A DNA stretch of 64,000 nt from Lunularia cruciata (GCA_948567375.1 OX419762.1:23638608-23702607), one strand, 5' to 3'. Shown: positions 40,086 to 51,779, counted from the first letter of the stretch. Translations and numbers: made by a program. The notes: generated from the sequence alone by a model not told the origin.

Positions 40086-42678
40086 TATCGTACCCAAATT
40101 TTTCATTTTGGATGAGTTTAGAAGAAGAAATGCATTGCTGAAACCAAATTGAAAGCAAATGGAGAAAAAATTAGTGCAAACTTGTGTTTTGATCAGACCC
40201 AAGGAAGTCGACTTCATGTAAGAGGAAGAAGGGCTCAGTTTGGATCAGACCCAAAGAAGCTTACTTCATGTCAGAGGAGGGAAAAACTCGGATCAGATGT
40301 TAAGGAGGGCAAACCCAAAGGAGAAATAGAAGTTGCAAGTCAGGATTCTTGCGGGGGGCATATCCCAGTAACCACAACTCTAAATCAAGCGTGTTATATT
40401 TCGTTGGAAGCGTTTCGTTCAGAGCTTTCCATTGCTACCAAAATCGCAAAGTTTAGAGGTATATTGAAGAAGTTACAAGCATTTGAAGTTTCTGGAGTAG
40501 ATGTACTTTGGGTCAGAGTGTCTTCGGGTCAATGTGACTTCGTACTTTGTACTTCGGACTTCGGGTTCACATGACTTCGGGTCATGAGACTTCGCCTCAA
40601 GATGAAGATGACTAAATCTGAGGTAGCCCGACCTCAGAGTGCAGTGAAGGTGACTTTGGGAGTTTTGCCTGTGAGCCGGCCTGTCTCTCACTCAAGATGA
40701 ACCTCTGATGGCTATTATGGTAGCGCACCATGGACTAAGAAGGCAAGGAACCCCAACTCCATCATACTCCTCCAAGGCTAACACTCCAAGACTCAAGACA
40801 TTGCTCACTAGAGAACTCAATGAGAGATAGATAGTTGCAAATGAAAGGATGATGAGTACCTCCTCACCCCTTGTTTATATACTTGTGAAATAGTTACGTA
40901 CCAAATAGTAAACGTAGTTACTCATTACCGTAGTAACTCAAGTTACTAGACTAAAAGTCAAGTAAAGTCAAAAAGCAGAAAGGAATATCCATTCACATGG
41001 GCATATTCCCCTAAGCATGTGATCTTATCTTGACCCAACCACTAAGTCAAGGATTCCTTCACATGGGCTATCCTTGGACTAAAGAAGAATCCAAAACAAA
41101 AAGGTTTGCGGGCCCAAGAGTTCTCAACTCTTTCCTCAAAGCCAAACACCTAGGAATAATACCAAGTCAACACACTAAAATCCAAAATAGTAGTGCTCAT
41201 CTTTTCTACTTCCTCTAAAGTAAGGTCCCCTCTATCTTAGCTATGACTAACTTTAGCTAACCATGACTAATATAGAACCATCCTTTATCTCTATATAAAT
41301 AATATCTCTTAAGTACTTGTAATACCAAGCTAAATATCACAATACCACACACATGCACAAATGGGTGTTACATGCCAGAGGGATAAGAGGAAGTTAGAAT
41401 AAGGAAAAAAGATAGTTAGGATACCCATGACTTCAATTTCAGTTCTGATTGAAGATGGAATAGAAATTGAAAGAGAAATAGCAGTAGTGAATAAACCCAA
41501 AGTGCAGGATCCGAAAGTAAGTGTCTTCGGGTCAGTAACATGAGTGATTAGGGGAAAGTGGGTTACAAATTGAAGGTGTAGATAGTGTACGCATGCTTTC
41601 AATTACAATTCTCAATGATGACATAATAGAATTAGGTATTGAATTGATAATAGTTAGACCCGAAGAAAGAGACATAGGAGTCCAAATGTCTTCGGAGTTA
41701 CCAATAGAGACCTTAGAGAAGAGTGGGTCGGGAGATAAGGAGTAAGATAGATCAAGAAAGAGAATTGCTAGATCTAGTAGAAGAAGTAGAAGATACGAAA
41801 CCCGAGGTTAGAGTAGTAGGAAGTAAAATTACTTTGGGTTTGGGTTTGAAAGTCAAGGAAGAAGTAGACATCGGATCGGATTAGTAACCGATTTGAGATT
41901 TGAATAGACAAATATGAAAGGTTGCATTGTCATTTCGTATCTGCAAGTTAGAAGAGTTGTTGTAGAATGGTATAGTTGTTTAAATTGTTGATTGATTCAC
42001 CACTTAAGAGTGGCATTTGCAGTATAATGTTGTTCAGTACTCATAATTTTTGAGAATAGACAAAGCGAAGTGCTGTGAAGAAGTGCTCGTTGCTTGAGCT
42101 TGATTCCGAGTATCAACTTTGTGATTGTGTTTGTGAGTGTGTGGAGAAATTCAAAGTGCAAGTCAGTGTGTTTGTTGGATGTTGGATTCCACAGCCTTGA
42201 TCTTCATTTTGTGTGTTTGATCTTGAGTGAAGTGCAATCGAAGCAATGCCTTGACAAATCTGAGAGGAATTGTAGTGTTGGTAGTATTCTACATTTGTGA
42301 GTGCAGTGCAAAGCTGATGTGAAGCAATTTTGATCGAGGAAGTTGTGCCTTCAGTGGAGGGGTTGAACACAATTCAGAGGCAAAGTCATTTTGCATTGAA
42401 GTGCCATTTTTAGGAGAGCCTGAATCATCACAATCAAGATTGTTTGGAAAGATTTGATGGAGTTGTGATTATGGAGTGTTAATTTGTGACAAGACTGCAA
42501 ATCAGTGCTTGTTACTCTCTTCCGGGTGTGGTTTCTACCTGAGAGATTAAAGACACAACCAAGAAGAACTACATGTTACTGTTTGACTTTGTATTTGGAC
42601 ATTTCTGACTCGTATCTCTACGGGAACAAACTTTACTTACCCGATTACCACAAAAGTGATATTTGCCAGGTTGTCACA
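40086..42678 (+). mobile_element. D: solo LTR (beta type) nested in C
   Basis: D begins with a decayed end, TATCGTACCCAAATTTTTC (compare TGTGGTACCCACATTTTTC in L1), and ends GTTGTCACA at 42678. Flanks are TGTGC (40081-40085) and TGCGC (42679-42683), a 5-bp duplication with one C-to-T change. Without E1 it is 1886 bp, against 1889 bp for L1. It carries only the C-terminal end of the LTR-encoded ORF, closing KEEVDIGSD at 41884. Confidence 0.88.
40670..41372 (+). mobile_element. E1: short solo LTR (703 bp) nested in D
   Basis: This is a different LTR family, TGTGAGCCGG to GGTGTTACA, with a TATA box CTATATAAATA at 41291-41301. It is flanked by a 4-bp duplication TGCC (40666-40669 and 41373-41376). 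The second copy is E2 at 45485. There is no coding sequence. Confidence 0.88.
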
Positions 42679-43550
42679 TGCGCACCTTATTGGTGAAGTT
42701 AGAACACAAGAAGAAGGAGATGTGTCCGGAGGTGAAGACTGTATTGCAGGTGTTAGCACAATAAGAAGAAGAGAACTCAAAGTTGAAGAAGAGTATAATC
42801 CGAGGTGAGGAGGAAAGGGAAGTACTACAAGTAGATGCAGTAGTATAGAATCAAATGATTGAGAATTTGAGGAGAGAAGCAAGGAATCGGGAGGAGTTGA
42901 TAGCACAAAGTGTTATAGCAAGGGAAAGACAAATTGCTGAATATGAAATCTTAAAGCATCAGTTTGCTGATTCAAGACTAGAAATTATCCATGCTATGGC
43001 AAGAGTAGCAAAGAAAGAACAAGAGCTTGATAGGGTGATGGAGAGTGTAGAGGAGAAGAAGCAGCTATGGCAACAAGAGTTGACAGTGCGGTATAGAGAA
43101 GAAGAAAGGTTGAGAGAGTTACTTTGCAATCAGGAGGAAAAGATTGTGCAAAAGGAGAAGGAGAAGGAGGCTGTGAAAGCCGGGTTCAAAGGAAAGCTGG
43201 AAATGTACCAAGAAGATTGGCTTGCAGATCGGGAACAAGAAAGTAAAATGAGATTGGAGCCATTAAAAGAGATCTTGATCAAGATGAATGCGATGTGGAG
43301 TATAGAGGCCAGTGTGCGCATTGAAGAGATGAGGCTGCACAAATTGAAGTTGTTGGTGTAGGAGACGAGGCAGAGAAATGCAAAGGACAAAGACTTGAAT
43401 GCTTTGTTGATTAGTCTAAGAACTTGTGTAGATAGGAAGATATTGGAAGTAGAAGACAACATCACAATTAGATAAGACTTAGTCAAATTAGAGATAGATA
43501 AACTTTGAAAGGATGTCAGAGCAAAACCCGAAGTAGATGAAGTAGGAGTG

Positions 43551-44222
43551 CTGAGGACGTTTTCACAAAAGGATCTTTGGGTTGAGAACAAAAACCTTTG
43601 CAAGGAAGCATTGATGGGAGTGCTGCTGGGAGGTGAAGGAAGAGGTGCGGAGGGTGAGTTGTCTTTACCATTATTTGACAGAATGTGTGTGAAAAGCACC
43701 AGCTGATATGATTTCTTGTCATAATTTAGTGCAACCACTGTATGAATTGGAGTTGTTTGGCTTGTCCAAACCTATGAACTTTGCAACTGAATTTTTTATG
43801 AATGAAAAATCCTGAGATGATGGTGTGTTTGATCCGTGACTAGCATTGAGGAAGCTCCATTTTAGGAGCTCTCAATCCATCTATATGAATGGTCCGATTC
43901 AATACTCTGGGTGCCGGGTTGAGCCAAATAGAATACTATTTGTTGTTTGTAAAATTCCAAGCCATTTTTAGGAACCATTGGGTCCAAAACCATAGCTGAA
44001 ACCGCGTGAGCTAGCCAGTTCTGTGAGGGCCGAGGATAAACACTCGAGAAACCCAACCTCAGTAAACAAAGAACCCCAAATTCTTACACAACAGATATTT
44101 CCAACACACCAGGAATAGGAAGAGAATGTTAGTCTATGGGAGACTCTAAATCAACTACAATAAGACAAACTAAGCACAAGCAGCCATGTGCCCAGTGCAC
44201 TCTCAAGGCTAAACAACTTCCT
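43551..44222 (+). repeat. Element H 3' LTR fragment
   Basis: The sequence from GAGGACGTTTTCAC onwards matches 8738-9415 of the H 5' LTR. It has no ORF of interest. Its 5' part, including the tandem arrays, is missing because of the deletion that also cut LTR C. The right neighbour is the K protease on the other strand. Confidence 0.8.
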
Positions 44223-45199
44223 TGATAGCGTTCCCCTCCAACAAGTCACCAGGCCAAGTAATTGCACCACTGAAAGCTAAAACTCATGTTGCCATGATCA
44301 CGGACTGTAGTGAGCCAAGACTGCCACCACTGAAGTGTACTAGTAGGTGACATACCCGCTGCTCACTAGACTGCCAACCTGGTCTATAGGAGGCTAGCTC
44401 CTCCCAATTATCAATATTGAAACCCATGCATGGGGTATAACACTACTCCCCCAACTAGCACATCATAAGACTCAGCTATTGTCGCAATAGCCTGAGCTCT
44501 CACCACCAAGCTATCAGTCTGATGACCAGGCTGAACCTAGACAACAAGCTCCCCACATGTGATGTATTGTGTCAAACCACCACCTAGAGATTTCTGGATC
44601 TGAAATAGGGACCTCTCCACATTGGTCTTTTGTTACTCTAGACTGACTATTGCAGCCTTCCCCAACATAAAGGATTGTGCACCAAAGTCTAACAAGACTC
44701 TCTGTGGTGTATAGACCTTTCTTGAAGGTCCCACCAAACTAAAAATTCCCTTTTGGTTATCCAATAGGACAACAAGTGTGAAATGCACTCTCTCAACGGC
44801 CGGTCTAGTTGGCAACTCCTCTAGTCTAGCCATTGTTGCCTGCCATAAACCATTGGTTGTTGAACGGATCCCATGCTCCTCAATCAAGTCAACTCCACAA
44901 TCAACCACCTCTGCTCTAATAGTAGGAACCGCATCATCCCTACTCTCACAAAGCATGGCACCAAACCAGAATACTAGGGTTGGGTCAACTCCCAATGTAA
45001 ACATGTCACTCGCTGAGAACAAAGGGCACAACATTATCAGCCGAGCCACTCCTGACATCATACTAGACTCAGTCCCTGTAGTAGCAAGTGGCTAACTAGT
45101 AGGTAGTCCATCATGCACTCCATCACCACCTATCACACTTACACTAGGACGTGTAGGAGCCATGAATATCATCTCCAATGTCTCAGATAGCATGAAAGA
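44223..45199 (-). pseudogene. Element K protease (broken)
   Basis: The minus strand is open at 45061-44633 with ARLEELPTRPAVERVHFTLV and then VLLDFGAQSFMLGKAA, where DFG at 44689-44681 stands for the usual DSG of retroviral-type proteases. ATIAESYDVLVGGVVLYPM is read downstream (about 44470). This order (protease, then ESYDVLVGG) precedes the methyltransferase-like domain once H is removed. The serine-to-phenylalanine change and the stops make it inactive. Confidence 0.72.
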
Positions 45200-45484
45200 C
45201 TAGGGAAGTCTGACTTGTCTCCCAACCTCTCCACTCCGTGGGTCCAACTCCACTGATGCTCCTCTAGGCTCTAGAGCACGTTTTGCACTCCTAGTCACTA
45301 CTATAGATGCATCTACCAGAGTTGCTCTACACATGAAGCTCAAAGCATCTTTATCACCAACATATGAGGTGGAAGCCTTAGCACCCAAATCTGATCTTCT
45401 TTGAGCAATAGCCATACTAGCCAATCTCTGCTCCAATTGCTCAATCCGAGTAGCCATAGTTGTATCAAAAGTAAGGGTAGATAC
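45200..45484 (-). pseudogene. Element K gag C-terminal part
   Basis: The minus strand reads STLTFDTTMATRIEQLEQRL and SMAIAQRRSDLGAKA. The first residues continue directly from 46176, where NRGAI is read, once LTR E2 is removed. The piece is a short coiled-coil region followed by a stop near 45199. It joins the zinc-knuckle part of gag to protease. Confidence 0.65.
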
Positions 45485-46175
45485 TATGAGTCGGCTTGTC
45501 TCTCACTCAGGATGAACCTTTGATGGCTATTATGGTAGCGCACCATGGACTAAGAAGGCAACGAACCCCAACTCCATCATACTCCTCCAAGGCTAACACT
45601 CCAAGACTCAAGCCATTGCTCATTAGAGAACTCAATGAGAGAGAGATAGTTGCAAATGAAAGGATGATGAGTACCTCCTCACCCCTTGTTTATATACTTG
45701 TGAAATAGTTACATACCAAAGTTACTAATTATTTGAGTAACTCAAGTTACTAGGCTAAAAGTCAAGTAAAGTCAAAAAGTAGAAAGGCATATCCATTCAC
45801 ATGGGCATATTCCCCTAAGCATGTGATCTTATCTTGACCCAACCACTAAGTCAAGGATTCCTTCACATGGGCTATCCTTGGACTATAGAAGAATCCAAAA
45901 TAAAAGGCTTGTGGGCCCAAGAGTTCTCAACTCTTTCCTCGAAGCCAAACACCTAGGAATAATACCAAGTCAACACACTAGAATCCAAAATAGTGGTGCT
46001 CATCTTTTCCACTTCCTCTAAAGTAAGGTCCTCTCTATCTTAGATATGACTAACTTTAGTTAATCATGACTAATGTAGAACCATCCTTTATCTCTATATA
46101 AATAATATCTCTCAAGTACTTGTAATACCAAGCTAAATATCACAATACCACACACATGCACAAATGGGTGTTACA
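45485..46175 (+). mobile_element. E2: short solo LTR (691 bp) in element K gag
   Basis: This is a second copy of E1, with start TATGAGTCGG, end GGTGTTACA and TATA box 46094-46104. Flanks are ATAC (45481-45484) and ATAT (46176-46179), a 4-bp duplication with one transition. Removing the LTR and one 4-bp copy restores the K gag frame (GAI, then STLTF), which proves the duplication length. Confidence 0.88.
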
Positions 46176-46310
46176 ATATTGCACCTCTATTAGGTGTAGA
46201 TCCTCTATCACCACCTCTACCACGTTGTCCTCCATAAACTGGACCTCCTCTACTACATGCCATAACAGCCCTGCCACTCTGTAACTCCGGGTGTAGGTCA
46301 AAGCACCGGT
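46176..46310 (-). pseudogene. Element K gag, piece between E2 and F
   Basis: The minus strand reads RCFDLHPELQSGRAVMACS, then a glycine-arginine stretch with GGQRGRGGDRGS and NRGAI. The first cysteine is the last ligand of the zinc knuckle whose other ligands lie at 50091-50056, beyond LTR F. The glycine-arginine tail after a knuckle is usual for nucleocapsid proteins. Confidence 0.75.
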
Positions 46311-49300
46311 TGTGAAACCTATATTTTTTGTTTTTTTCTGTTTTTTTCTGTTTTTTTAGCATTTGAAGAAGAAGTAGATGGTTAGAACCTAAAGAGGGCT
46401 AACTTCGGAAGAAGCGGGGGTGTGAAGTAAAACCCAAAGTCAACTTCAGGTCAAGATGTGAAGTAAAACCCAAAGACACAAAGACAAAGAAGAAGAAGGA
46501 TAGACTTTGTATCGGCCGGCATGAGCGGATCCAAAGAACTTGTAACAAACTTCTTTGGAGTCAGTGCAATCAAGAAAGTATGCGAGAAGAAAGTAATGAC
46601 CTCGGGATCAAGAACTTCTTGATAGTGACAGGCAACAACTTCACCAAATTGGAGATTGGAGAGGAGGAGCAACTGAAGAGTGACTGATTGCCATAGGACA
46701 ATAAAATTACAAGTTGCACAAGGAAGAAGAGCAATGTCCAGTTGCTACCTAGTTCCTATTCAGAGTTGACCCGAAGTAATGCAAATTGCAAATCCGCAAG
46801 AAGAGGAGTGGGTTAGGATTTTGGGGACGATCTTCCACAAGAGGAAGGTGAGGAAGCACACAATGACTCCAAAAATGAGTAAGTAGAGTGTGGTGAGAGG
46901 GCTAGCAATTTGTAGATTAGAAGTTATAGCGCGGATCAAAGTCTTGACGAGACTTTGTATCACGTTTTTGGTATGGAACTTCAGTTTTCCATGTTTCATG
47001 GTAGAAATTGCAGCAATCAATTGCAAGGATGGCCTGAAGCATGAGGGGAAGAGAGGGAATCCCGCTTGATGGACAGAGGCGGATTCAAGAGTAGTGTTGG
47101 GAAGAGAAGAAGGAGAAGTAGGAGGTACCACCTTCTATCAGAATTGTGGTGCTTTAGAAGAGACTGCCAAAGTGAGGATTCGTTCAATTGACCCTGCACT
47201 AAGAATGGGTATTAGGTGGACAGTTATAGAGACCTCGAGCGGAGAGGGATAGTAAGTGCGATGATGGCTATGTTCAAGCCTGAGCACACTACCTATGTTA
47301 CTACGCAACAAGCGGTGTTCTTTCACCAAATGTTTGTGGGAGAGGCAGTAGATTGGACGAAATGTCTGCATCAGAGAGTGGGGAAGATGATTTCAGGATG
47401 GAGAATCGATATGCCACCACATTACTTTGTGCCATTTGCAGTGCACTTTTATTTTGGGTTGAACTTGCTAACTTCAGAAGAAGGAAGTTGAATACGTTTG
47501 CACTTTCATCCAGATTTACGAAAGGAGGCCGATGTAGATGAGCAATATTATATGGAGAGAGTGCAAGATGGAGATGCGTACTACAAGGAAAGTGGGAAGG
47601 AGAAGATTGTAGCAATTGACCTTCCAAGGGTGAGAAAGAGAGCCAAGCTTGAGAGTCGTGTTGCAACAGTCCAAACCCAAAAAGTTCCAAAGCTTAACCA
47701 ATGGCGGTGGTAGTGAAGAAAATGGAAGCCATGTAGGAAGAAGAAGAAGAAGAATCAAAAGGAGAAACCGGATCAAAGGAAGGAATGTTGGGAGAAGAAG
47801 AGGAGTTCATGCTACGGAAGGAAGAATCAAGCAGTGATAGCAAAGGCAAAGCGGAGGTTCAGCAAACGTGACAGCCAATGAAGGAGGCCTAAAAGCCAAG
47901 TCCCAAAGTTTCCATGCTTGAACGAGGAAGTGAGAAGAAGAAGGAAGAGGAAGTCATGGCACAACCCTGAACTGCCAATGGTAAGAATGCTCTGAATGTA
48001 TCTGCAGTGGGGCCTAGTAAAGTTACTCAGGAAGAGGGAGAAAGTTCAGAAGAAGAAACTTGCAAAGATCACAACTTTGGAGTAAGGTACAAGACGTAGA
48101 ATGGTCGGAACCCAAAGTCCGATCCGATGACATAAGGTGCAAAGGAGTGGACTATTTGTCCAGAGTCGTATGTCCATTGTTGATGATGTTGCAGCAAAAG
48201 AAGATGGAGATGGTAAGTGCCAATCTCAAGGTGCCAGATGAATTGGTAGTACTAAAGATCTAGAGTCCAGAAACATCATTGCTGCGAAGTAAGTTGACGA
48301 GGGTGGAGATAGAAGTCAAAGAACTTCAGGTTGAGGAAGTTCTTTGGAGTAAGCATTTTGAGGTGACAAGGGAAGAATTAGTAAAGAGTCGCAAGGAAGC
48401 AAAGGAGATGACCCCATTGGTTGCAGGGTTGAAAGGAGAACTTGCAGATGTGCATGTAGAGTTGATACATTCCAAAGCAATTGCTATGGCAATGGAGCAA
48501 GAGTTAGAGTGTCTCAAGAAGAAAGCAGCGGAGAAAGATCAGGCCTCGCAATGCAAGTTAATGGAGCGCACTAGAGAAGAAGATTGGTTGCAAGGATTGG
48601 TGTGAGTATTAGAGGAGCAACTTTATGTGAATCTGCGGAGAAGGAGGCATTGAAGGCTGAATTTGAAGATGAGCTCCAGATGTATCATAGTGAATTGGAG
48701 GAAGAAAGGAAGAGGGAGAAACTTACAGTTGTAGAAGAAGCTAATGAAGTAGAAGGCGTTGTCAATGAAATCAAGGCCATGCTAAGCACGGAAGTTGAAT
48801 GTAAACTTGAAGAGGTGAGATTGCATGAGCTGAAGTTATTAGTGCAAGAGACGCGCAAGAGGAAGATGAAGGACATGGAGTTGAATAACCTCTTAATTTT
48901 TCTATGAGATTGTGTAGATAGGAAGATGTTAGAGGTGGGAGACAATGTGTGTCTCAGACTAGATTGTATGAGGACGGAGTTAGCTAAACTTTGTAGTGAG
49001 GTAGCAAAAGTATGAAGACCCAAAGTTGTAGAAGTAGGAGTTCAAGTGTCTTTGAAGTTGTTCTCTGAAACTTTAGAGAAGAGTGGGTCAAAGATAAGGA
49101 AGTGGATGGATTACCCATGACCCCAATTGTAGATTGTAGTGAAGAAATTGTAGAAATAGAAGAGTTAGGAGTAGAATTGGATAGACCCAAGGATGGGGAA
49201 ATTATAGACAGATCATTGGGATTGAAAGCCAAGGAAGAAGTAGACATCAGATTGGATTAGTAACCGATTTGAGATCTGAAGAGGCAGATATGAAGAGGTG

Positions 49301-50052
49301 TATTGTCGTTTTGGATCTGCACGTTTGTAGAGTTGTTAGGAAATGGTATTTTTGTTAGAACTATCGTTTGCTTCATTATTTAAGAGTTGCATTTGCAATC
49401 TTATGTTGTTCAGTGCTCATTATTTCTGAGAATAGATAAAGCAAAGTGTTGTGAAACAATGCTCGTCGCTTGAGCTTGATTCCAAGTGTCAACAGTGTGC
49501 TTGTGTTTGTGAGTGTGTAGAGAAATTCAAAGTGCAACTCAGTGTGTTTGTTGGATGTTGGATTCCATAGCCTTGATCTTCATTCTATGTGTTTGATCTT
49601 GAGTAAAGGGCAATCAAAGCAATGCCTTTGATAAATCTGAGAGGAATTGTAGTGTTGGTAGTATTCTGCATTGTGAGTGCAGCGTAGTGTTGATGTGAAG
49701 CAATTTTGATCAAGGAAGTTGTGCCTTCAATGGAGAGGTAGAACACAATTCTGAGACAAAGTCATTTTGCAGTGAAGTGCCATTTTTGGGAGAGCCTGAA
49801 TCATCACAATCAAGATTGTTTGGAAAGATTTGATGGAGTTGTGATTAAGAAGTGTTAATTTGTGATAAGATTGCAGATTAGTGCTTGTTACTCTCTTTTG
49901 GGTATGGTTTCTACTTGAGAGACTAAAGAGGAACTCAAGAAGAACTACATTGTTACTTTGCTTTGTATTTGACCAATTCTGACTAGTATCTCTACGGGAA
50001 CAAACTTTACTTACCTGATTATTGCAAAAGTGTTATTTTCCAGGTTGTCACA
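46311..50052 (+). mobile_element. F: solo LTR (gamma type, 3742 bp) in element K gag
   Basis: F runs from TGTGAAACCTATATTTTTTG to GTTGTCACA and is nearly as long as the A LTR (3771 bp). Flanks are CCGGT (46306-46310) and CCAAT (50053-50057), a 5-bp duplication with two G-to-A changes. The host protein supports it: the split codons read IDRC when the undecayed copy is used. It has a TATA-like ACAATAAAATTAC near 46698 and a second one, CATTATTTAAGAG, near 49374. Confidence 0.87.
46863..49260 (+). pseudogene. LTR-encoded ORF, F copy (broken)
   Basis: A start-like MTPKMSK at 46863 is followed by VVRGLAICRLEVIARIKVLT and LCITFLVWNFSFPCFM, the same N-terminal domain as A but diverged. It continues with TTQQAVFFHQMFVGEAVDWT (47300) and PHYFVPFAVHFYFGLNLL, then an acidic part (47720-48050) and a coiled coil (48279-48605). 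KLEEVRLHELKLLVQETRKR (48810-48870) and the end KEEVDI with a stop at 49260 close it. Frameshifts near 47220, 47490, 47715 and 48610, and several stops, break it. The order of parts is the same as in A. Confidence 0.7.
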
Positions 50053-51250
50053 CCAATCAATAGTGTGACTAAATCTGTGGCAATGCTCACACTGCCCCAG
50101 TACTGGCTGTGATGCACCCGAGGTATCAGGTCTACTGCCCTTAGTACACTCTCTCCGATGGTAAGGTCCACCACAAGTCCAACAAGCAACACCACTACTC
50201 ATTGGTTGCTGCTGACCCAAAAATGAAGGTAAGGTCTAACTCCAACAGGCCCTCTACTCGCTCCATAGGATCTAGGCTGTCCACCTTGTCCTTGAAAACC
50301 AACTAGGTGTGGTGCACTCTATTGCATTCTAGAAGAAGTCATAGCCGTGGATGAGGTCTCCCTACCAAATCCAGATGTCACCACCCTCTCCTCCACCATG
50401 TTGAGCTCAATACAATCAGCCAAACCAAAGACCAATGGGCAAAGTAGCATGTAACAATGTAGCATCACGAACTCTATATTGCAACTCCCTATTCAATATC
50501 CCATACCAAAACTAGACTGCCTGGGCCTCAATAAGTCCTGAGTGAAACTGATCAGCCACCTCATGTGAGTGTATGCCTTGCGTAGGCTCTCTCCAGCCTT
50601 CCATTGGAACTCCTACAAGCTCCTCAACTTGTCAGTCCACACTCCTTGGTAGTTCTTCCTCAAACACTGGAAGAACTCCACCATAAGGTTAAACCCCGGT
50701 ACCACACCACCTCCTACAATGGAACCTCCACCCATGGTAGCACTATCTCCAGCTAGTGCACCTCCACTAGCTCCATCAACACTACTCGAGCTACAACTTG
50801 TGAGTACAACCCATCCACTCTTGGCAACCAAACTTGAAGTGATAGAGACATAGTTTGGAGACCAATATTATCTCCATAACTCAATCTCCTCCAAATGAGC
50901 TCTCTTGAACCCATGGTAGTCATCCATTGGCGGACCCTCCAAGTGCTGAAACAACCACTTCCATACCATGAAAGGCGTAAACAAAGTTGGGTTCCGCATC
51001 GGCTGCAGATCACACCAACTATCAAACTCCTAGATAAAGTCATCCAACTCAATGGTGCCCATTGTACTAGAGTAATGCCTAGGGCCTTTGGAGGCCCCAT
51101 AAATCCTGTCCATGTCCCACAAAAATGGTGCGGACATGCCAAGTGCACTCTCAACTTAATCAGCTCTTGTGTCGAACTCCAACTCAAAGTCAATCTCCTC
51201 CCTCACTAGGACCTGAAATACAGGCTGATATTGAGTGCCACTCCAAGTAA
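50053..51250 (-). pseudogene. Element K gag N-terminal and zinc-knuckle part (broken)
   Basis: The minus strand reads MGTIELDDFI, then EFDSWCDLQPMRNPTLFTPF, FMVWKWLFQHLEGPPMDDYH and WKAGESLRKAYTHMRWLISF. These suit a gypsy gag capsid. Next come a first knuckle CWTCGGPYHRREC (50184-50146) and the first part of a second, CEHCHRFSHTID (50091-50056), cut by LTR F. Stops appear at several tryptophan and glutamine positions. The start codon is not certain. Confidence 0.75.
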
Positions 51251-51364
51251 CCAATTGCGTACTGCAAGGCTAACTCCTCTAGAATCTCCAAAGAACTCTA
51301 TTGTGACAAAGTAACCACAATTACAACTGCCAATCGAACCACAAAATGTAACCGCAAACTGCAA

Positions 51365-51475
51365 CCGCAAGTACCCCACCAAGTGCCAACACCAACCAAA
51401 CACCACCAAGTACTGACACCAACTGAGTACCACCAAGTGCCAACACCAACCAAGCACCACCAAGTGCCAAAACTA
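51365..51475 (-). repeat. Short tandem repeat near the K gag start
   Basis: The plus strand shows CACCAAGTGCCAACACCAAC and close variants about every 36 bp, three to four times. A minus-strand ORF here (51463-51206) repeats WCWHLV because of the repeat and is not a credible protein by itself. Confidence 0.7.
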
Positions 51476-51779
51476 ATGGAACACTACCCACTTATGTAAC
51501 TCTAACTGAGACAACTACACTAGGGGCAAGGGTGACCTATAACCTGCCATCACAACACGCATTCTCACGGTTTGCAAGTCATCACTTCTTGCCTCATCAG
51601 AGAGAAACAAAGATAGTCTGACTGGTCATCACTCCAACCTCACTACCAAGAGCACACCAAAGCACCAATACTCAAAATTTAGGGCACCTCATACAAACAT
51701 GATGCACAAACAGGAAGAAGAGAATGGAGGGGGTCCAATCACAAGAATACTAAACAGCACGGGACTCACTCTGTCACCA
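51476..51779 (-). other. Element K leader and possible primer-binding site
   Basis: On the minus strand, 51779-51762 reads TGGTGACAGAGTGAGTCC, beginning with TGG as a primer-binding site should. I could not name the tRNA. The rest of the leader, to the repeat at 51475, shows no gene. Confidence 0.35.

Larger units (their letters stand above)
38605..43545 (+). pseudogene. LTR-encoded ORF, C copy (broken, split by D)
   Basis: The frame starts MTSNFPLPLRSHLAQD and is open to 39300 (TAG in place of CAG in the TRQM segment). It then runs at 39301-39561 and 39631-39993, and after D at 42855-43361 with IENLRREARNREELIAQSVI and ELDRVMESVEEKKQLWQQEL. It follows the A copy domain by domain. Its C-terminal 80 codons are lost in the deletion at 43550. 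Divergence from A, B and F is spread over the protein, but the N-terminal domain motifs (NPARWT replaced by YPARWT, then FHPDLRKDVDTEEQQYILQI) hold. Confidence 0.72.
38192..43550 (+). mobile_element. LTR C (alpha type), split by D and truncated
   Basis: C starts TGTGGTACCC at 38192 in the H integrase, after CAAGG. It runs to 40085, is interrupted by D, and resumes at about 42684 to about 43550. There its sequence breaks off inside the ORF tail and joins the middle of the H 3' LTR. The LTR end, the right-hand duplication and the rest of H integrase are therefore deleted. It has the U3 hairpin at 38304-38328 and a TATA box at 38576-38588. Confidence 0.85.
6272..44222 (+). mobile_element. Element H: second Ty3/gypsy lineage, host of A and C
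   Basis: H has a 5' LTR (about 6272-9415), gag (9659-10797), protease, RT, RNase H and integrase (34072-38191) and a truncated 3' LTR (about 43551-44222). It is inserted in element K, between the codons for LLEGN and VDYF of the K polyprotein. The last 660 bp of the 5' LTR and the 3' LTR fragment match base by base with scattered changes, which pairs them. H is interrupted by element A (10798-34071) and by LTR C (from 38192). A deletion joins C to the middle of the H 3' LTR, so integrase ends early. I could not find a clean target duplication or a classical TG start, so the left edge is approximate. Confidence 0.75.

Noticed and set aside
40670-46175. Two similar 0.7-kb segments (40670 and 45485) that first looked like a duplicated host sequence
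   Set aside because: TG...CA-type ends, target duplications and a TATA box show two independent solo LTR insertions.
51206-51463. Minus-strand frame with WCWHLV repeats
   Set aside because: It is produced by the short tandem repeat at 51365-51475. It is not similar to gag and has no support outside the repeat.
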